64,000 bases of DNA, taken from contig CABUXJ010000005.1 in NCBI GenBank assembly GCA_902495455.1, forward strand, positions 49,490 to 113,489, read 5' to 3'. This document shows positions 36,629 to 46,200 of this stretch, one piece after another. The DNA comes from an uncultured Prevotella sp. (GTDB taxonomy: Bacteria; Bacteroidota; Bacteroidia; Bacteroidales; Bacteroidaceae). Within the stretch, counting starts at the first letter, position 1. Every line of letters begins with the position of its first letter. Under the pieces are notes generated by a model, which saw nothing but the letters and a program-made list of their open reading frames with translations, had not been told where the DNA came from and made no database searches. The position numbers and the translations under genes are program-made.

Positions 36629-37789
36629 TTATTTTAGAAGGTTATTCTCTGAGTTGCGTATGGCTTTCTCTATGCTCCTTGCCTGTATTTCGAGAGCCTC
36701 CATCTGCTGTTCACTCTTTAGGATTTCGCCTTTTAGCTCGTTGCGCTCGAGGATTGAGGTCGTCGCGTAGTAGTTGCGTGCCTTTTCGATGGCTTTACTA
36801 AGAGTATTGAGCTTTTTTCTGATTGATGTCAGCTCGCTGTATCTGTTGGCGTTCTCCTGCGAGCGGAAGTCGGAAAGTGAGCGGTATGTCGTGTTGTCGT
36901 TGATAACGAAGACGAAATCGCCGCTCCTGCTGCGTCTGTTTCTGTTGGCGACGATGTTCTGGAGGCGGCAGAGGGCTTTCTTGCGTTCGCTTCCGTCTTT
37001 CCATGTGTTCGCTATGCGTGAAATTCGCGCGAAATCCTTTATCTGTTCGGTTGTATATTCGTCTGCGGTGTATGTCTGGCGGCTGTCGGAAGGGATGAAC
37101 GTGTAGATGCAGACCTTTCCTTCAGGCTGGTTGCGGTCGGTGACGAACCAGCCGATGCTGTCGAGCTCGTCAACGGCGTACATATAGTCGTTGCCCGTGG
37201 AGTTGAACGGCATGCCGATGTTCTCCGGTTTGAGAAATTGGTCGCTCTCGATGTCGAATCTCGTCACGAAGATGTCGTAGCCGCCGATGCTCTCCTTGCC
37301 TTTGGCCGCGAAATAGAGCGTGGTGCCGTCTGCCATCATGAAGGGATAGTTGGCTGCCGTTATTTTCTCGCCGTCAATGATGCCGCTCAGCTCGGAAGCC
37401 TTGGTCCATGTGTTGTCGAGCAGGTCGCTGGTGTAGAGCTTCATGTTGTCGGCGGAGTCTCCCTGTGAATAGTAACACTTGTTCCCCATCTCGTTGATGT
37501 GGACATAAGAGTCAGAAATCTTCCTGTCGTTGAAAAAATCGTTGTATCGGTATATCCTTCCTGATTCGGAATTGAGGGTGTAACGTCCGACAAAGCCGTC
37601 TTTATCGACAACGATGCTGTCGATGAACATGATGTCTTGTGTTGCGGAAATCATTCGTTCGATTCTCGGGTCGACGGTTTCTGTCTTGGCGGCCTTCCTT
37701 ACGTTCCGGGCCTTCTTCTGCGCTGAAGCGGACAGGCTAGATACCATAAGAGCCATGATGGTGATATACGTGTAGATTCTAATTTTCAT
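36629..37789 (-). CDS. Secreted PD40/WD40-like beta-propeller protein of unknown function
   Basis: A protein of 386 residues with a signal peptide (MKIRIYTYITIMALMVSSLSASAQ). The middle part (about 90-230) has propeller-like repeats: SDNMKLYTS-type strands, ADGTTLYFAAKGKESIGGYDIFVTRF and IGWFVTDRNQPEGKVCIYTF. Such segments occur in TolB- and OmpA-associated proteins of Bacteroidota. The C-terminal 90 residues are strongly helical and charged, probably a coiled coil (LTSIRKKLNTLSKAIEKARN). No catalytic motif is visible. A -7 box lies 22 bp upstream, and the nucleoside phosphorylase follows in the same operon, without an obvious functional link. Confidence 0.75.
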   Translation of the reverse strand: MKIRIYTYITIMALMVSSLSASAQKKARNVRKAAKTETVDPRIERMISATQDIMFIDSIVVDKDGFVGRYTLNSESGRIYRYNDFFNDRKISDSYVHINEMGNKCYYSQGDSADNMKLYTSDLLDNTWTKASELSGIIDGEKITAANYPFMMADGTTLYFAAKGKESIGGYDIFVTRFDIESDQFLKPENIGMPFNSTGNDYMYAVDELDSIGWFVTDRNQPEGKVCIYTFIPSDSRQTYTADEYTTEQIKDFARISRIANTWKDGSERKKALCRLQNIVANRNRRSRSGDFVFVINDNTTYRSLSDFRSQENANRYSELTSIRKKLNTLSKAIEKARNYYATTSILERNELKGEILKSEQQMEALEIQARSIEKAIRNSENNLLK

Positions 37790-37810
37790 GATGTAGTTAC
37801 TTTATCTAAA

Positions 37811-37818
37811 CAAAGATA
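37811..37818 (-). promoter_or_regulatory. -7 box TATCTTTG for the PD40-type gene and udp
   Basis: Minus-strand TATCTTTG at 37818-37811; predicted start near 37804, about 15 nt before the ATG. No clear -33 box. Confidence 0.5.
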
Positions 37819-37864
37819 CGGAAAAGATTTGTTATTTAATAATGTATTAACAACTTTTAAAAAG

Positions 37865-38596
37865 TTACTCAATCATCTTGCCGGCCGTTTCGAGCGCGTT
37901 CCATATTGAATATCTCACCTCGGGATTGATTTTCTCGGCTTCTTCGTATATCCTCTTAATGTCGGAACGGTGTGACGCTGTCTCGAAGGGGCACAGCTTG
38001 ACCTGTTTCTCGTATCCCCTCAGCTTGGCGTAGCGGGTGATGTCCGACTCTATCTCCATGCACAGCGGGCGGATGATGGTCAGCGGCATTTTCTTCATGG
38101 TCAGCCTGGCCGGCATCGTGGAGAACTGACCTTGGAAGAACTGATTCATAAGGGCAGTGTGGATGATGTCGTCCATGTGGTGGCCCAGTGCGATTTTGTT
38201 GCATCCGAGTTCCTGCGCAAGATTGAACATTTCCTTGCGCCTGTGCCATGAACAGAGAAAACAGGCTGGCTTGCGGCTGTTCTCCCGTTGCTCAAATCCG
38301 GTGGTGATGATGTGCATGGGAACGCCACGTTCTTCAGCAAATCTCTGAAGATATGACGTGTCTGTCTCATACTGGATGTTGGACATGCGTATGTGTACGG
38401 CTTCGACAGCAAATGACGGACGATGAATTTTCATCCGTCTTGCCAGCATTTCCAGTAGGCATAGTGAGTCTTTGCCACCGGAGATACCGACGAGAATCTT
38501 GTCGCCGTCGCTGATGAGGTTGTAGCGAGTGAGGGCTTTCTGAAAACGGCTGATGATTCGCTGTTCGAGTTTTCTCTCTTCGTTTTGTTGTGGCAT
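37865..38596 (-). CDS. ttcA: TtcA-type tRNA 2-thiocytidine synthetase
   Basis: A PP-loop ATPase of 243 residues: SGGKDS (39-44) is the PP-loop, CFLCSWHRRKEMF provides the first CxxC and GHHMDDIIHTALMNQFFQG the next family segment. TtcA thiolates C32 of certain tRNAs using an iron-sulfur cluster. Cys residues further along (IIRPLCME, KLCPFE) would complete the cluster ligands. Starts 13 bp after the DUF486 gene. The assignment to TtcA rather than to another PP-loop tRNA-modifying enzyme is good but not absolute. Confidence 0.87.
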   Translation of the reverse strand: MPQQNEERKLEQRIISRFQKALTRYNLISDGDKILVGISGGKDSLCLLEMLARRMKIHRPSFAVEAVHIRMSNIQYETDTSYLQRFAEERGVPMHIITTGFEQRENSRKPACFLCSWHRRKEMFNLAQELGCNKIALGHHMDDIIHTALMNQFFQGQFSTMPARLTMKKMPLTIIRPLCMEIESDITRYAKLRGYEKQVKLCPFETASHRSDIKRIYEEAEKINPEVRYSIWNALETAGKMIE

Positions 38597-38609
38597 GTGA
38601 CAGTCGGCG

Positions 38610-38978
38610 TTACTTCATAAAAACAAGATAGACAGCAAATATGAGCATGAGGAACGCCAGGGCGTGATTCCAGTGGAGGCTTTGGCCCTGAAACATGATG
38701 TTGGCGAGAACTGCAAATACGATAAGGCTGATGCACTCCTGTATCACTTTCAGCTGTACGAGGCTGAACGGGCCGCCGTTGCCGTCGAAGCCGATGCGGT
38801 TGGCCGGCACCTGACAGCAGTATTCAAAGAAAGCGATTGCCCACGAAAAGGCTATTACGCCCAGCAGGGGCCATCCGGCGGACGTGCCGTTCTGCTGTAG
38901 ACGCAGATGACCGTACCAGGCGAGTGTCATGAAGATGTTGCTCATCACGAGCAGCAGTATTGTGTATGTTCCGTTCAT
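38610..38978 (-). CDS. DUF486/DMT-family small membrane protein
   Basis: A protein of 122 residues with four membrane helices, started at ATG 38978 (MNGTYTILLLVMSNIFMTLAWYGHL). The segments FEYCCQVPANRIG and FSLVQLKVIQE are characteristic of the DUF486 group within the drug/metabolite transporter clan. Function unknown; small multidrug-resistance-like proteins are the nearest model. It lies just upstream of ttcA (13 bp) and after the terminator of the NfnAB-type gene. Confidence 0.85.
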   Translation of the reverse strand: MNGTYTILLLVMSNIFMTLAWYGHLRLQQNGTSAGWPLLGVIAFSWAIAFFEYCCQVPANRIGFDGNGGPFSLVQLKVIQECISLIVFAVLANIMFQGQSLHWNHALAFLMLIFAVYLVFMK

Positions 38979-38995
38979 TGGTTTTGGTGTTGATA

Positions 38996-39059
38996 AAAGC
39001 CCGCCCATGCGCGTGACGCACTTAATAAGAGATGTTTGCGTCAGCGGCGGGCGGGCTTT
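38996..39059 (-). terminator. Intrinsic terminator of the NfnAB-type gene
   Basis: AAAGCCCGCCC (38996-39006) pairs perfectly with GGGCGGGCTTT (39049-39059), with an inner GACGCA/TGCGTC pair (39015-39020 and 39037-39042). On the minus strand the stem ends in a T-rich run (CTTTTATC). It lies 12 bp after the stop at 39072. Confidence 0.85.
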
Positions 39060-39071
39060 GTTTCTGTGACT

Positions 39072-41477
39072 TTATTCTCCTCTGAGTTGTCTGTTCATGT
39101 TCTCGGCTGCGCGTCGTCCGTCGCCCATGGCGAGGATTACCGTCGCGCCTCCGCGCACGATGTCGCCTCCGGCAAAGAGGTCTGGGCGTGACGAGCGCAT
39201 CGTGTCGTCCACCACGATGGTGTTCTTGCGGCCGAGCTCCAGTCCCTCGACGGATTTCGGTACGAGCGGATTGGGCGACACGCCGATAGCCACGATCACC
39301 TGATCGACGTCGATGGTCTTTGTCTCGCCCGTTGGTTCGGGACGGCGGCGTCCGCTGGCGTCAGGCTCGCCGAGGCGCATCACCTCCAGCACGGCCTGAC
39401 GTACGGCTCCGTTTTCGTCACCGATGTATTCGATGGGGTTGTGGAGCGTGAGGAACTCGATGCCTTCCTCGCGCGCGTGCTTCACCTCTTCGAGGCGGGC
39501 GGGCATCTCGGCCTCCGAGCGGCGGTAGACGATGGTCACCTCGGCGCCGAGGCGCTTTGCCGTGCGGCATGAGTCCATCGCCGTGTTTCCTCCGCCGACA
39601 ACCATCACGCGCTTGCCGAAGTTCATCGGCGTGTCCGTTGTCGGATTGGCGGCGTCCATCAGGTTTACGCGCGTCAGATATTCGTTCGACGACATTATGT
39701 TGATGAGATTCTCGCCCGGTATGTCCATGAAGTTGGGCAGTCCGGCACCCGAACCGACGAAGATTCCCTTGAAGCCGTCGGCCTCCAGCTGCTCTATGGA
39801 TATGGTCTTGCCCACGATGCAGTCGGTCTCGAAGTGTACGCCCATCTTGCGCAGGTTGTCAATCTCGACGTCGACGATGCGGTTGGGCAGGCGGAACTCG
39901 GGAATACCGTATTTCAGCACGCCGCCTATCTCGTGCAGCGCCTCGAACACATACACCTCATAGCCGCGCTTCACCATGTCGCCGGCAAAGCTCAGTCCCG
40001 ACGGACCTGAGCCTACGACGGCTATCTTCATGCCGTTGGCGGGGGCAATCTCCGGAATGGAAATGTTTCCGCTCTCGCGCTCGTAATCGGCGGCGAAGCG
40101 CTCCAGATAGCCGATGGCCACGGCCGGCTCGTTCATCTTCAGATGTATGCAGCGGCTCTCGCACTGCTTCTCCTGCGGGCAGACGCGGCCGCAGACGGCG
40201 GGCAGGGCAGAGGTCTGTTTCAGCACCTTGGCGGCTGAAAGGAAATCGCCGCGCTCGATGTTCTTGACGAACGACGGTATGTTGATGTTCACGGGGCATC
40301 CCTCAACGCAGCTCGGCTTGGCGCAGTCGAGACAGCGCTTGGCTTCCGTCATGGCCATCTCGGGCGTAAGACCGATGTTCACCTCCTCCGTGCGTGTCGT
40401 GGCGCGGTATGCAGGGTCGAGCTCCGGCATCTTCACACGCTCTATGGCCGTGCGCTCCTTTGGTTTAACGGCCGCGCGTAAGTCCTTGCGCCACTGTGCG
40501 TCGCGTGATGTCAGTTCGTCTATTGATACACCGGCGCTATTCTTGTCTGCGGCCGTATCCTTCACCTCAGTATCCTCCGCATCATTATCAACGGAAGCAC
40601 CGTGCTCCCCTCCTTTGGAGGGGCTGGGGGAGGCCGCGGGATCGTGGGAGGTCACATGTTCCTCAAAATGCTCCAGCTCTTCCTGCTCTGCGCGCTTGAA
40701 TGTTCCCATGCGCTTGAACATCTCGTCCCAGTCAACAAGAGCACCGTCGAACTCAGGGCCGTCGATGCAGACGAACTTCGTCTTTCCGCCGATTGTCAGG
40801 CGGCATGCACCGCACATTCCCGTGCCGTCAACCATGATGGTGTTGAGCGACACGTCCGTCGGTATGCCGTATTTTTGTGTCAGCAGACAGCTGAACTTCA
40901 TCATTATCGGAGGGCCGATGGCGAAGGCCTTGTCCACGTGGCCTTCCTGCTTGATGAACTTCTCGATGCCGACGGTCACCACGCCTTTCTCGCCGTACGA
41001 GCCGTCGTCGGTCATGATGATAAGCTCGTCGCTGCTCGCGCGCACCTCGTCCTCTAATATAATAAGGTCTTTGTTGCGTCCGGCGATTACCGACAGCACG
41101 CGGTTGCCTGCGGCTTTCAGCGCGCGTATGATGGGCAGCATGGGCGCCACGCCGACGCCACCGCCGGCACATATCACCGTGCCGAACTTCTCGATGTGCG
41201 TGGGATTGCCGAGCGGACCGACAACATCGGCCACGCAGTCCCCTTCGTTCAGGTTGCACAGTTTTATCGACGACAGTCCGACTTCCTGCACGACGAGCGT
41301 TATCGTCCCCTTGTTCACATCGGCGTCGGCTATTGTCAACGGCATGCGCTCGCCCTTCTCGTCGACGCGCACAATCACGAAGTTTCCTGCTTTACGGCTC
41401 TTCGCTATCAGCGGAGCCTCGATCTCAAAGAGAAATACTTTCTCTGAGAACCGGTGTTTCTTTACTATCTTGAACAT
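39072..41477 (-). CDS. Fused NfnAB-type ferredoxin-NAD(P)H oxidoreductase / glutamate synthase-like flavoprotein
   Basis: A fused protein of 801 residues. Residues 1-270 are an FNR-like reductase (DHOD electron-transfer subunit type) with four Cys around GTGMCGACRLTIG and FVCIDGPEFDG for a [2Fe-2S] cluster. Residues about 335-801 match the small subunit of glutamate synthase: Cys clusters CLDCAKPSCVEGCP and CGRVCPQEKQCESRC, FAD loop VVGSGPSGLSFAG and NADPH loop VVGGGNTAMDSCRTA. The two parts equal NfnA and NfnB, which bifurcate electrons between NADH, ferredoxin and NADPH in anaerobes; in many species they are separate genes. They are joined by a low-complexity acidic linker (about 275-335) that encodes a REP-like hairpin. 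No large glutamate synthase subunit lies nearby. Confidence 0.9.
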   Translation of the reverse strand: MFKIVKKHRFSEKVFLFEIEAPLIAKSRKAGNFVIVRVDEKGERMPLTIADADVNKGTITLVVQEVGLSSIKLCNLNEGDCVADVVGPLGNPTHIEKFGTVICAGGGVGVAPMLPIIRALKAAGNRVLSVIAGRNKDLIILEDEVRASSDELIIMTDDGSYGEKGVVTVGIEKFIKQEGHVDKAFAIGPPIMMKFSCLLTQKYGIPTDVSLNTIMVDGTGMCGACRLTIGGKTKFVCIDGPEFDGALVDWDEMFKRMGTFKRAEQEELEHFEEHVTSHDPAASPSPSKGGEHGASVDNDAEDTEVKDTAADKNSAGVSIDELTSRDAQWRKDLRAAVKPKERTAIERVKMPELDPAYRATTRTEEVNIGLTPEMAMTEAKRCLDCAKPSCVEGCPVNINIPSFVKNIERGDFLSAAKVLKQTSALPAVCGRVCPQEKQCESRCIHLKMNEPAVAIGYLERFAADYERESGNISIPEIAPANGMKIAVVGSGPSGLSFAGDMVKRGYEVYVFEALHEIGGVLKYGIPEFRLPNRIVDVEIDNLRKMGVHFETDCIVGKTISIEQLEADGFKGIFVGSGAGLPNFMDIPGENLINIMSSNEYLTRVNLMDAANPTTDTPMNFGKRVMVVGGGNTAMDSCRTAKRLGAEVTIVYRRSEAEMPARLEEVKHAREEGIEFLTLHNPIEYIGDENGAVRQAVLEVMRLGEPDASGRRRPEPTGETKTIDVDQVIVAIGVSPNPLVPKSVEGLELGRKNTIVVDDTMRSSRPDLFAGGDIVRGGATVILAMGDGRRAAENMNRQLRGE
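40607..40623. repeat. REP-like hairpin inside the NfnAB linker
   Basis: CCCCTCC-TTT-GGAGGGG is a perfect 7-bp stem, followed by a run rich in G. Similar G/C-rich palindromes occur between genes at 28409 and 41701. Here it is translated (residues SPSPSKGGEHGAS on the minus strand) within the unconserved linker. Confidence 0.65.
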
Positions 41478-41591
41478 AGATATATGTATTAACGGTGTTG
41501 GAAATATAAAGAATACAGGGACATATAGCCGTAGAGCAGTGTCGCCGGTATTGTTTTAGGTTTTACAGAGTTTGACGATGCTATAAGCAGA

Positions 41592-41645
41592 ACACGGAGG
41601 CTCACAACTTTTCGGTATATAACCGTCGGTTGTGTGTCTCCGTGT
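41592..41645. repeat. Long stem-loop downstream of serS
   Basis: ACACGGAG (41592-41599) and CACAAC (41603-41608) pair with GTTGTG (41629-41634) and CTCCGTGT (41638-41645) around a 3x3 internal loop, with an inner CGGT/ACCG stem. No U-run on either strand. It lies in the 259-bp gap between serS and the NfnAB-type gene. The rest of that gap holds only the hairpin at 41695. Confidence 0.6.
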
Positions 41646-41694
41646 CCCGATTTCAGCATTGTCGCATTGTCATTTGCTGCTAAAGTTCGCTCTT

Positions 41695-41728
41695 CCGGCC
41701 ATCCCCCTTGGGGGATTATGGGGGCCGG
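41695..41728 (-). terminator. G/C hairpin after serS (REP-like, possible terminator)
   Basis: ATCCCCC-TT-GGGGGAT (41701-41716) is a perfect 7-bp stem, enclosed by CCGGCC (41695-41700) and GGCCGG (41723-41728). It begins 9 bp after the serS stop on the minus strand. There is no U-run, so its role as a terminator is uncertain. Confidence 0.5.
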
Positions 41729-41736
41729 ATTGACTT

Positions 41737-43026
41737 TTAAAAGTTCTTGTCGTCCAGTATCTCAAATCCGCAATACGGCACGAGGCACTTCGGTACGCGG
41801 ATGCCTTCCGGCGTCTGGTTGTTCTCGATGATAGTGGCCACGATGCGGGGCAGGGCGAGGGCAGAGCCGTTGAGCGTGTGGCACAGCTCCGTCTTCTTTG
41901 TCTCGGCGTTGCGGTAGCGGCACTTCAGGCGGTTGGCCTGATAGCTCTCGAAGTTTGATACCGACGAAACCTCAAGCCAGCGCTTCTGTGCGGCACTGTA
42001 CACCTCGAAGTCGTAGCAGATGGCAGAGGTGAAGCTCATGTCGCCGCCGCACAGACGCAGTATGCGGTAGGGCAGTTCCAGCTTCTTTACCAATCCCTCA
42101 ACGTGCTCCAGCATCTCGTCGAGGCTCTTGTAAGAGTGCTCCGGCTTGTCGATACGCACGATTTCGACCTTGTCGAACTGGTGCAGACGGTTCAGTCCGC
42201 GCACGTCCTTGCCGTAACTGCCGGCCTCGCGGCGGAAGCATCCCGAGTAGGCGCAGCGCTTTACGGGCAGGTCCTTCTCGTCAAGGATTACGTCGCGGAA
42301 TATGTTCGTCACGGGCACTTCGGCCGTCGGAATGAGGTAGAGGTCATCTTCGTTGCAGTGATACATCTGTCCCTCCTTGTCGGGTAACTGGCCTGTGCCA
42401 TATCCTGATGCGGCGTTCACGACGTATGGCGGCTGTACCTCCAGGTAGCCGCTCTTGCGTGCCTCTTCGAGGAAGAACGCCTCGAGGGCGCGCTGCAAAC
42501 GTGCCATTTTTCCGATATATACGGGAAATCCTGCACCTGTGATCTTTACACCGAGGTCGAAATCAATGAGATTGTATTTCTTGCAAAGATCCCAATGACA
42601 CAAGGCGTCGTCTCCGAGGTTTGGCATCGGACCGCCGGTCTTCACCACGACGTTGTCTTCAGCGCCCACGCCTTCTGGCACATCATCATTCGGTATATTG
42701 GGGATCGAGCAGAGCAGTGTGTTCAGCTCTTTTTCGGCGTTAGCCATTTCCTCCTCCAACGCCTTGTCGGCTTGTTTCAGCTCAGCCACCTTAGTCTTGA
42801 TTCCTTCAACCTCGTCTTTTTTGCCTTGCTTCATCAGTGCGCCAATTTGCGCAGCCATCTGCTTGGCTTCCTGTTTGTTTTTGTCCGATTTTGCCTGTGC
42901 TTCCTTGCGGCGCTTGTCTGCTTCCAACACATTGGCAATAGCTTCTCTGGCACCTTTGAAGTGCTTTTTCTCCAAGCCTTTAATCACACGTTCAGTTTCC
43001 TCACTGATGAGTTTGAGTGTAAGCAT
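41737..43026 (-). CDS. serS: Seryl-tRNA synthetase
   Basis: A class II aminoacyl-tRNA synthetase of 429 residues. Residues about 1-110 form the long antiparallel coiled-coil arm that binds the tRNA variable loop. Motif 2 (CFRREAGSYGKDVRGLNRLHQFDKVEIV) and motif 3 (NGSALALPRIVATIIENNQ) are clear. It charges tRNA-Ser and tRNA-Sec. The upstream -7 box at 43063 and the terminator-like hairpins downstream suggest that it is transcribed alone. Confidence 0.98.
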   Translation of the reverse strand: MLTLKLISEETERVIKGLEKKHFKGAREAIANVLEADKRRKEAQAKSDKNKQEAKQMAAQIGALMKQGKKDEVEGIKTKVAELKQADKALEEEMANAEKELNTLLCSIPNIPNDDVPEGVGAEDNVVVKTGGPMPNLGDDALCHWDLCKKYNLIDFDLGVKITGAGFPVYIGKMARLQRALEAFFLEEARKSGYLEVQPPYVVNAASGYGTGQLPDKEGQMYHCNEDDLYLIPTAEVPVTNIFRDVILDEKDLPVKRCAYSGCFRREAGSYGKDVRGLNRLHQFDKVEIVRIDKPEHSYKSLDEMLEHVEGLVKKLELPYRILRLCGGDMSFTSAICYDFEVYSAAQKRWLEVSSVSNFESYQANRLKCRYRNAETKKTELCHTLNGSALALPRIVATIIENNQTPEGIRVPKCLVPYCGFEILDDKNF

Positions 43027-43062
43027 AATATAATTAAATTAAATGTTGTCAATATATAGCTG

Positions 43063-43070
43063 CAAAGTTA
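43063..43070 (-). promoter_or_regulatory. -7 box TAACTTTG for serS
   Basis: Minus-strand TAACTTTG at 43070-43063; predicted start near 43056, a leader of about 30 nt. The -33 region is poor (TTCG at about 20 bp). Confidence 0.5.
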
Positions 43071-43153
43071 ATACAAATTGCTGTAATAAACGAAATAAAT
43101 CAGAAAGAATGGTAGTAGGGAGGTTGATATTGAGGCATATTTATTATAAACAA

Positions 43154-43187
43154 AGATGTGCGGGGAATGAACTTCCTCCGCACATCT
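43154..43187 (-). terminator. Intrinsic terminator of carB
   Basis: AGATGTGCGG (43154-43163) and CCGCACATCT (43178-43187) form a perfect 10-bp stem with an inner GGAA/TTCC. On the minus strand it is followed by TTTGTTTA. It begins 29 bp after the carB stop. Confidence 0.85.
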
Positions 43188-43216
43188 GTTATTATATTTG
43201 TTTTTGACTCGCGCTG

Positions 43217-46200
43217 TTATGCATTGTATTCCTGCCAGCTCTTAATTTTGATGTCCTGCTCGCCGAGGGCGCAGAATGCTTCGATAAAGGCTTTGGCCAG
43301 ACGGATGTTGGTCATCAGCGGGATGTTGTGGTCGATAGCCCCGCGACGGATGCGGTAACCGTTGGTCAGTTCGCGCCTTGAATGGTTCTTCGGAACGTTG
43401 ATGATGAGGTCGAACTTGTGTTCGGCAATCATGTCCATCACGTTGTTGTCGCAGTTCTCGTCGGGCCATCCGACGGTTATTGCGCTTACGCCGTTCTCGT
43501 TGAAGAACTTGGCCGTGCCGGCTGTGGCGTAGACCTCATATCCTTTCTTGACGAGCTGCATGGCCGGTTCGAGCAGTGAAACCTTGCCCTTGGCGCCGCC
43601 GGAAGAGATGAGGATGCGCTTCTCGGGGATGCGGTAGCCCGTGGCGATGAGGGCGTTGAGCAGCGCCTCGTTCATGTCGTCGCCCAAGCAGCCGACCTCT
43701 CCCGTCGATGACATGTCGACGCCGAGCACGGGGTCGGCGTTCTGCAGACGGGCGAATGAGAACTGTGATGCCTTCACGCCGATGCGGTCGATGTCGAACT
43801 CGCTCTTGTCGGGCTGTGCGTAGGGTGCGCCGAGCATTATCTTCGTGGCCGTCTCGATGAAGTTGCGCTTCAGAATCTTGCTCACGAAGGGGAACGAGCG
43901 CGACGCGCGCAGGTTGCACTCGATTACCTTTATCTCGCGGTTCTTGGCGAGGAACTGGATGTTGAACGGACCGCTGATGTTCAGCTCTTCCGCTATCTTG
44001 CGCGCGATCTTCTTTATCTGGCGCACGGTGGAGAAATAGATGTTCTGCGCCGGGAACACCATCGTCGCGTCGCCCGAGTGGACGCCGGCATACTCGACAT
44101 GCTCCGATATGGCGTATTCAACGACCTGACCCTTGTCGGCCACGGCGTCGAACTCAATCTCCTTTGTCTCCTGCATGAACTGCGAAACCACCACGGGGAA
44201 CTCCTTGCTCACCTCGGTGGCCATCTTGAGGAAGCGCTCCAGCTCGTCGAACGAGTGGCAGACGTTCATCGCCGCTCCCGACAGGACGTACGACGGGCGT
44301 ACGAGGACGGGGAAGCCGACCTTGTCGACAAACTCCTTGATGTCGTCGAACGATGTCAGCGCGCGCCATGCCGGCTGGTCGATGCCGAGCTTGTCGAGCA
44401 TGGCCGAGAACTTGTCGCGGTTCTCGGCGCGGTCGATGTCTACGGGCGACGTGCCGAGAACGCTCACGCCGTTGCGGTGGAGCTTCATGGCCAGATTGTT
44501 CGGAATCTGACCGCCCACGCTCACAATCACGCCGCGCGGTGTCTCCAGATCAATCACGTCGAGAACTCGCTCCAGCGAGAGCTCGTCGAAATAGAGGCGG
44601 TCGCACATGTCATAGTCGGTGGACACCGTCTCGGGGTTGTAGTTTATCATGATGGACTTGTAGCCCAGCTTGCGCGCTGTGTTGATGGCGTTGACCGAAC
44701 ACCAGTCAAACTCCACGGACGAGCCGATGCGGTAGGCGCCGCTGCCGAGCACGATGACTGACTTCTCGTCGCTGCCGAAGCTGATGTCGTGGCCTTCGGT
44801 GGCGTATGTCATATACAGATAGTTGGTCAGCTCGGGATGCTCGCTCGCCACGGTGTTGATTCGCTTCACCGTTGGCAGGATGCCGCGCTGCTTGCGGTGG
44901 CGGCGCACTTCGAGATTCTCCTTCTCCATGTTTCCCGTCTGCGGTTTCAGCACGAAGCGGGCTATCTGGAAATCGGAGAAGCCGGCGCATTTCACCTCGC
45001 GCAGCAGTTCGTCGGGCAGTTCCTCCAGACTGTCGTATTCCATCAGCTTGTGCTTCAGGTCTACGATGTTCTTCAGGCGGTCGAGGAACCACGTGTCAAT
45101 CTTGGTCAGCTCTTCGATGCGCTCGACGCTGTAGCCCTCCTCCAGTGCCTGTGCGATGGCGAAGATGCGCAGGTCGGTCGGGTTGGCCAGCTCCTCGTCG
45201 AGGTTGTCGAAGCGGGTGTGGTCGTTGCCGACAAAGCCGTGCATGCCCTGACCAATCATGCGCAGACCCTTCTGTATCATCTCCTCGAACGAGCGTCCGA
45301 TGGACATTATCTCGCCGACAGACTTCATCGACGAGCCTATCAGACGGCTCACTCCGGCGAACTTCGTGAGGTCCCAGCGCGGAATCTTGCATATCATGTA
45401 GTCGAGCTGCGGAGCAACGTACGCCGAGTTGGGCGTGCCCATCTCTCCAATCTGGTCTAGCGTATATCCGAGCGCAATCTTTGCGGCGACAAAAGCCAGC
45501 GGGTATCCCGTGGCCTTTGAGGCGAGGGCCGACGAACGGCTCAGACGGGCGTTAACCTCGATGATGCGGTAGTCGTTTGTCGTGGCGTTGAACGCGAACT
45601 GTATGTTACATTCGCCGACGATGCCCAGGTGGCGCACGCATCGGATTGAAATCTCCTGAAGCATCTTCACCTGCTCATCCGTCAGCGAGCATGTCGGTGC
45701 GACGACGATTGATTCGCCCGTGTGTATGCCCAGCGGGTCGAAGTTCTCCATTGATGCAACGGTGAAGCAGTGGTCGTTGGCGTCGCGTATGACCTCAAAC
45801 TCAATCTCTTTCCATCCCTTGAGCGATTCCTCTACGAGAATCTGCGGGGCAAACGTGAACGCGCTGCCGGCCAGCTCGGTGAAGACGTTTTCGTCGGGGC
45901 AGATGCCTGAGCCGAGACCGCCGAGGGCGTATGCCGAGCGTATCATCACCGGATAGCCGATGTTGCGTGCTGCAGTCAGTGCGTCGTCTATGTTCTCCAC
46001 GGCCTGGCTCACGGGAGTCTTCAGCCCGATTTCGTCGAGCTTCTTCACGAACAGGTCACGGTCCTCGGTGTACATGATGGCCTCTACCGACGTGCCGAGC
46101 ACCTCGACGCCATATTCCTTCAGCGTACCGTTGAGATAGAGTTCTGTTCCGCAGTTCAGTGCGGTCTGTCCTCCGAATGCCAGCAGGATACCGTCGGGGC

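Noticed and set aside
40114..41559. Antisense ORF of 481 codons opposite the NfnAB-type gene
   Set aside because: Ser/Thr/Pro-rich shadow of a well-supported gene; no motif.
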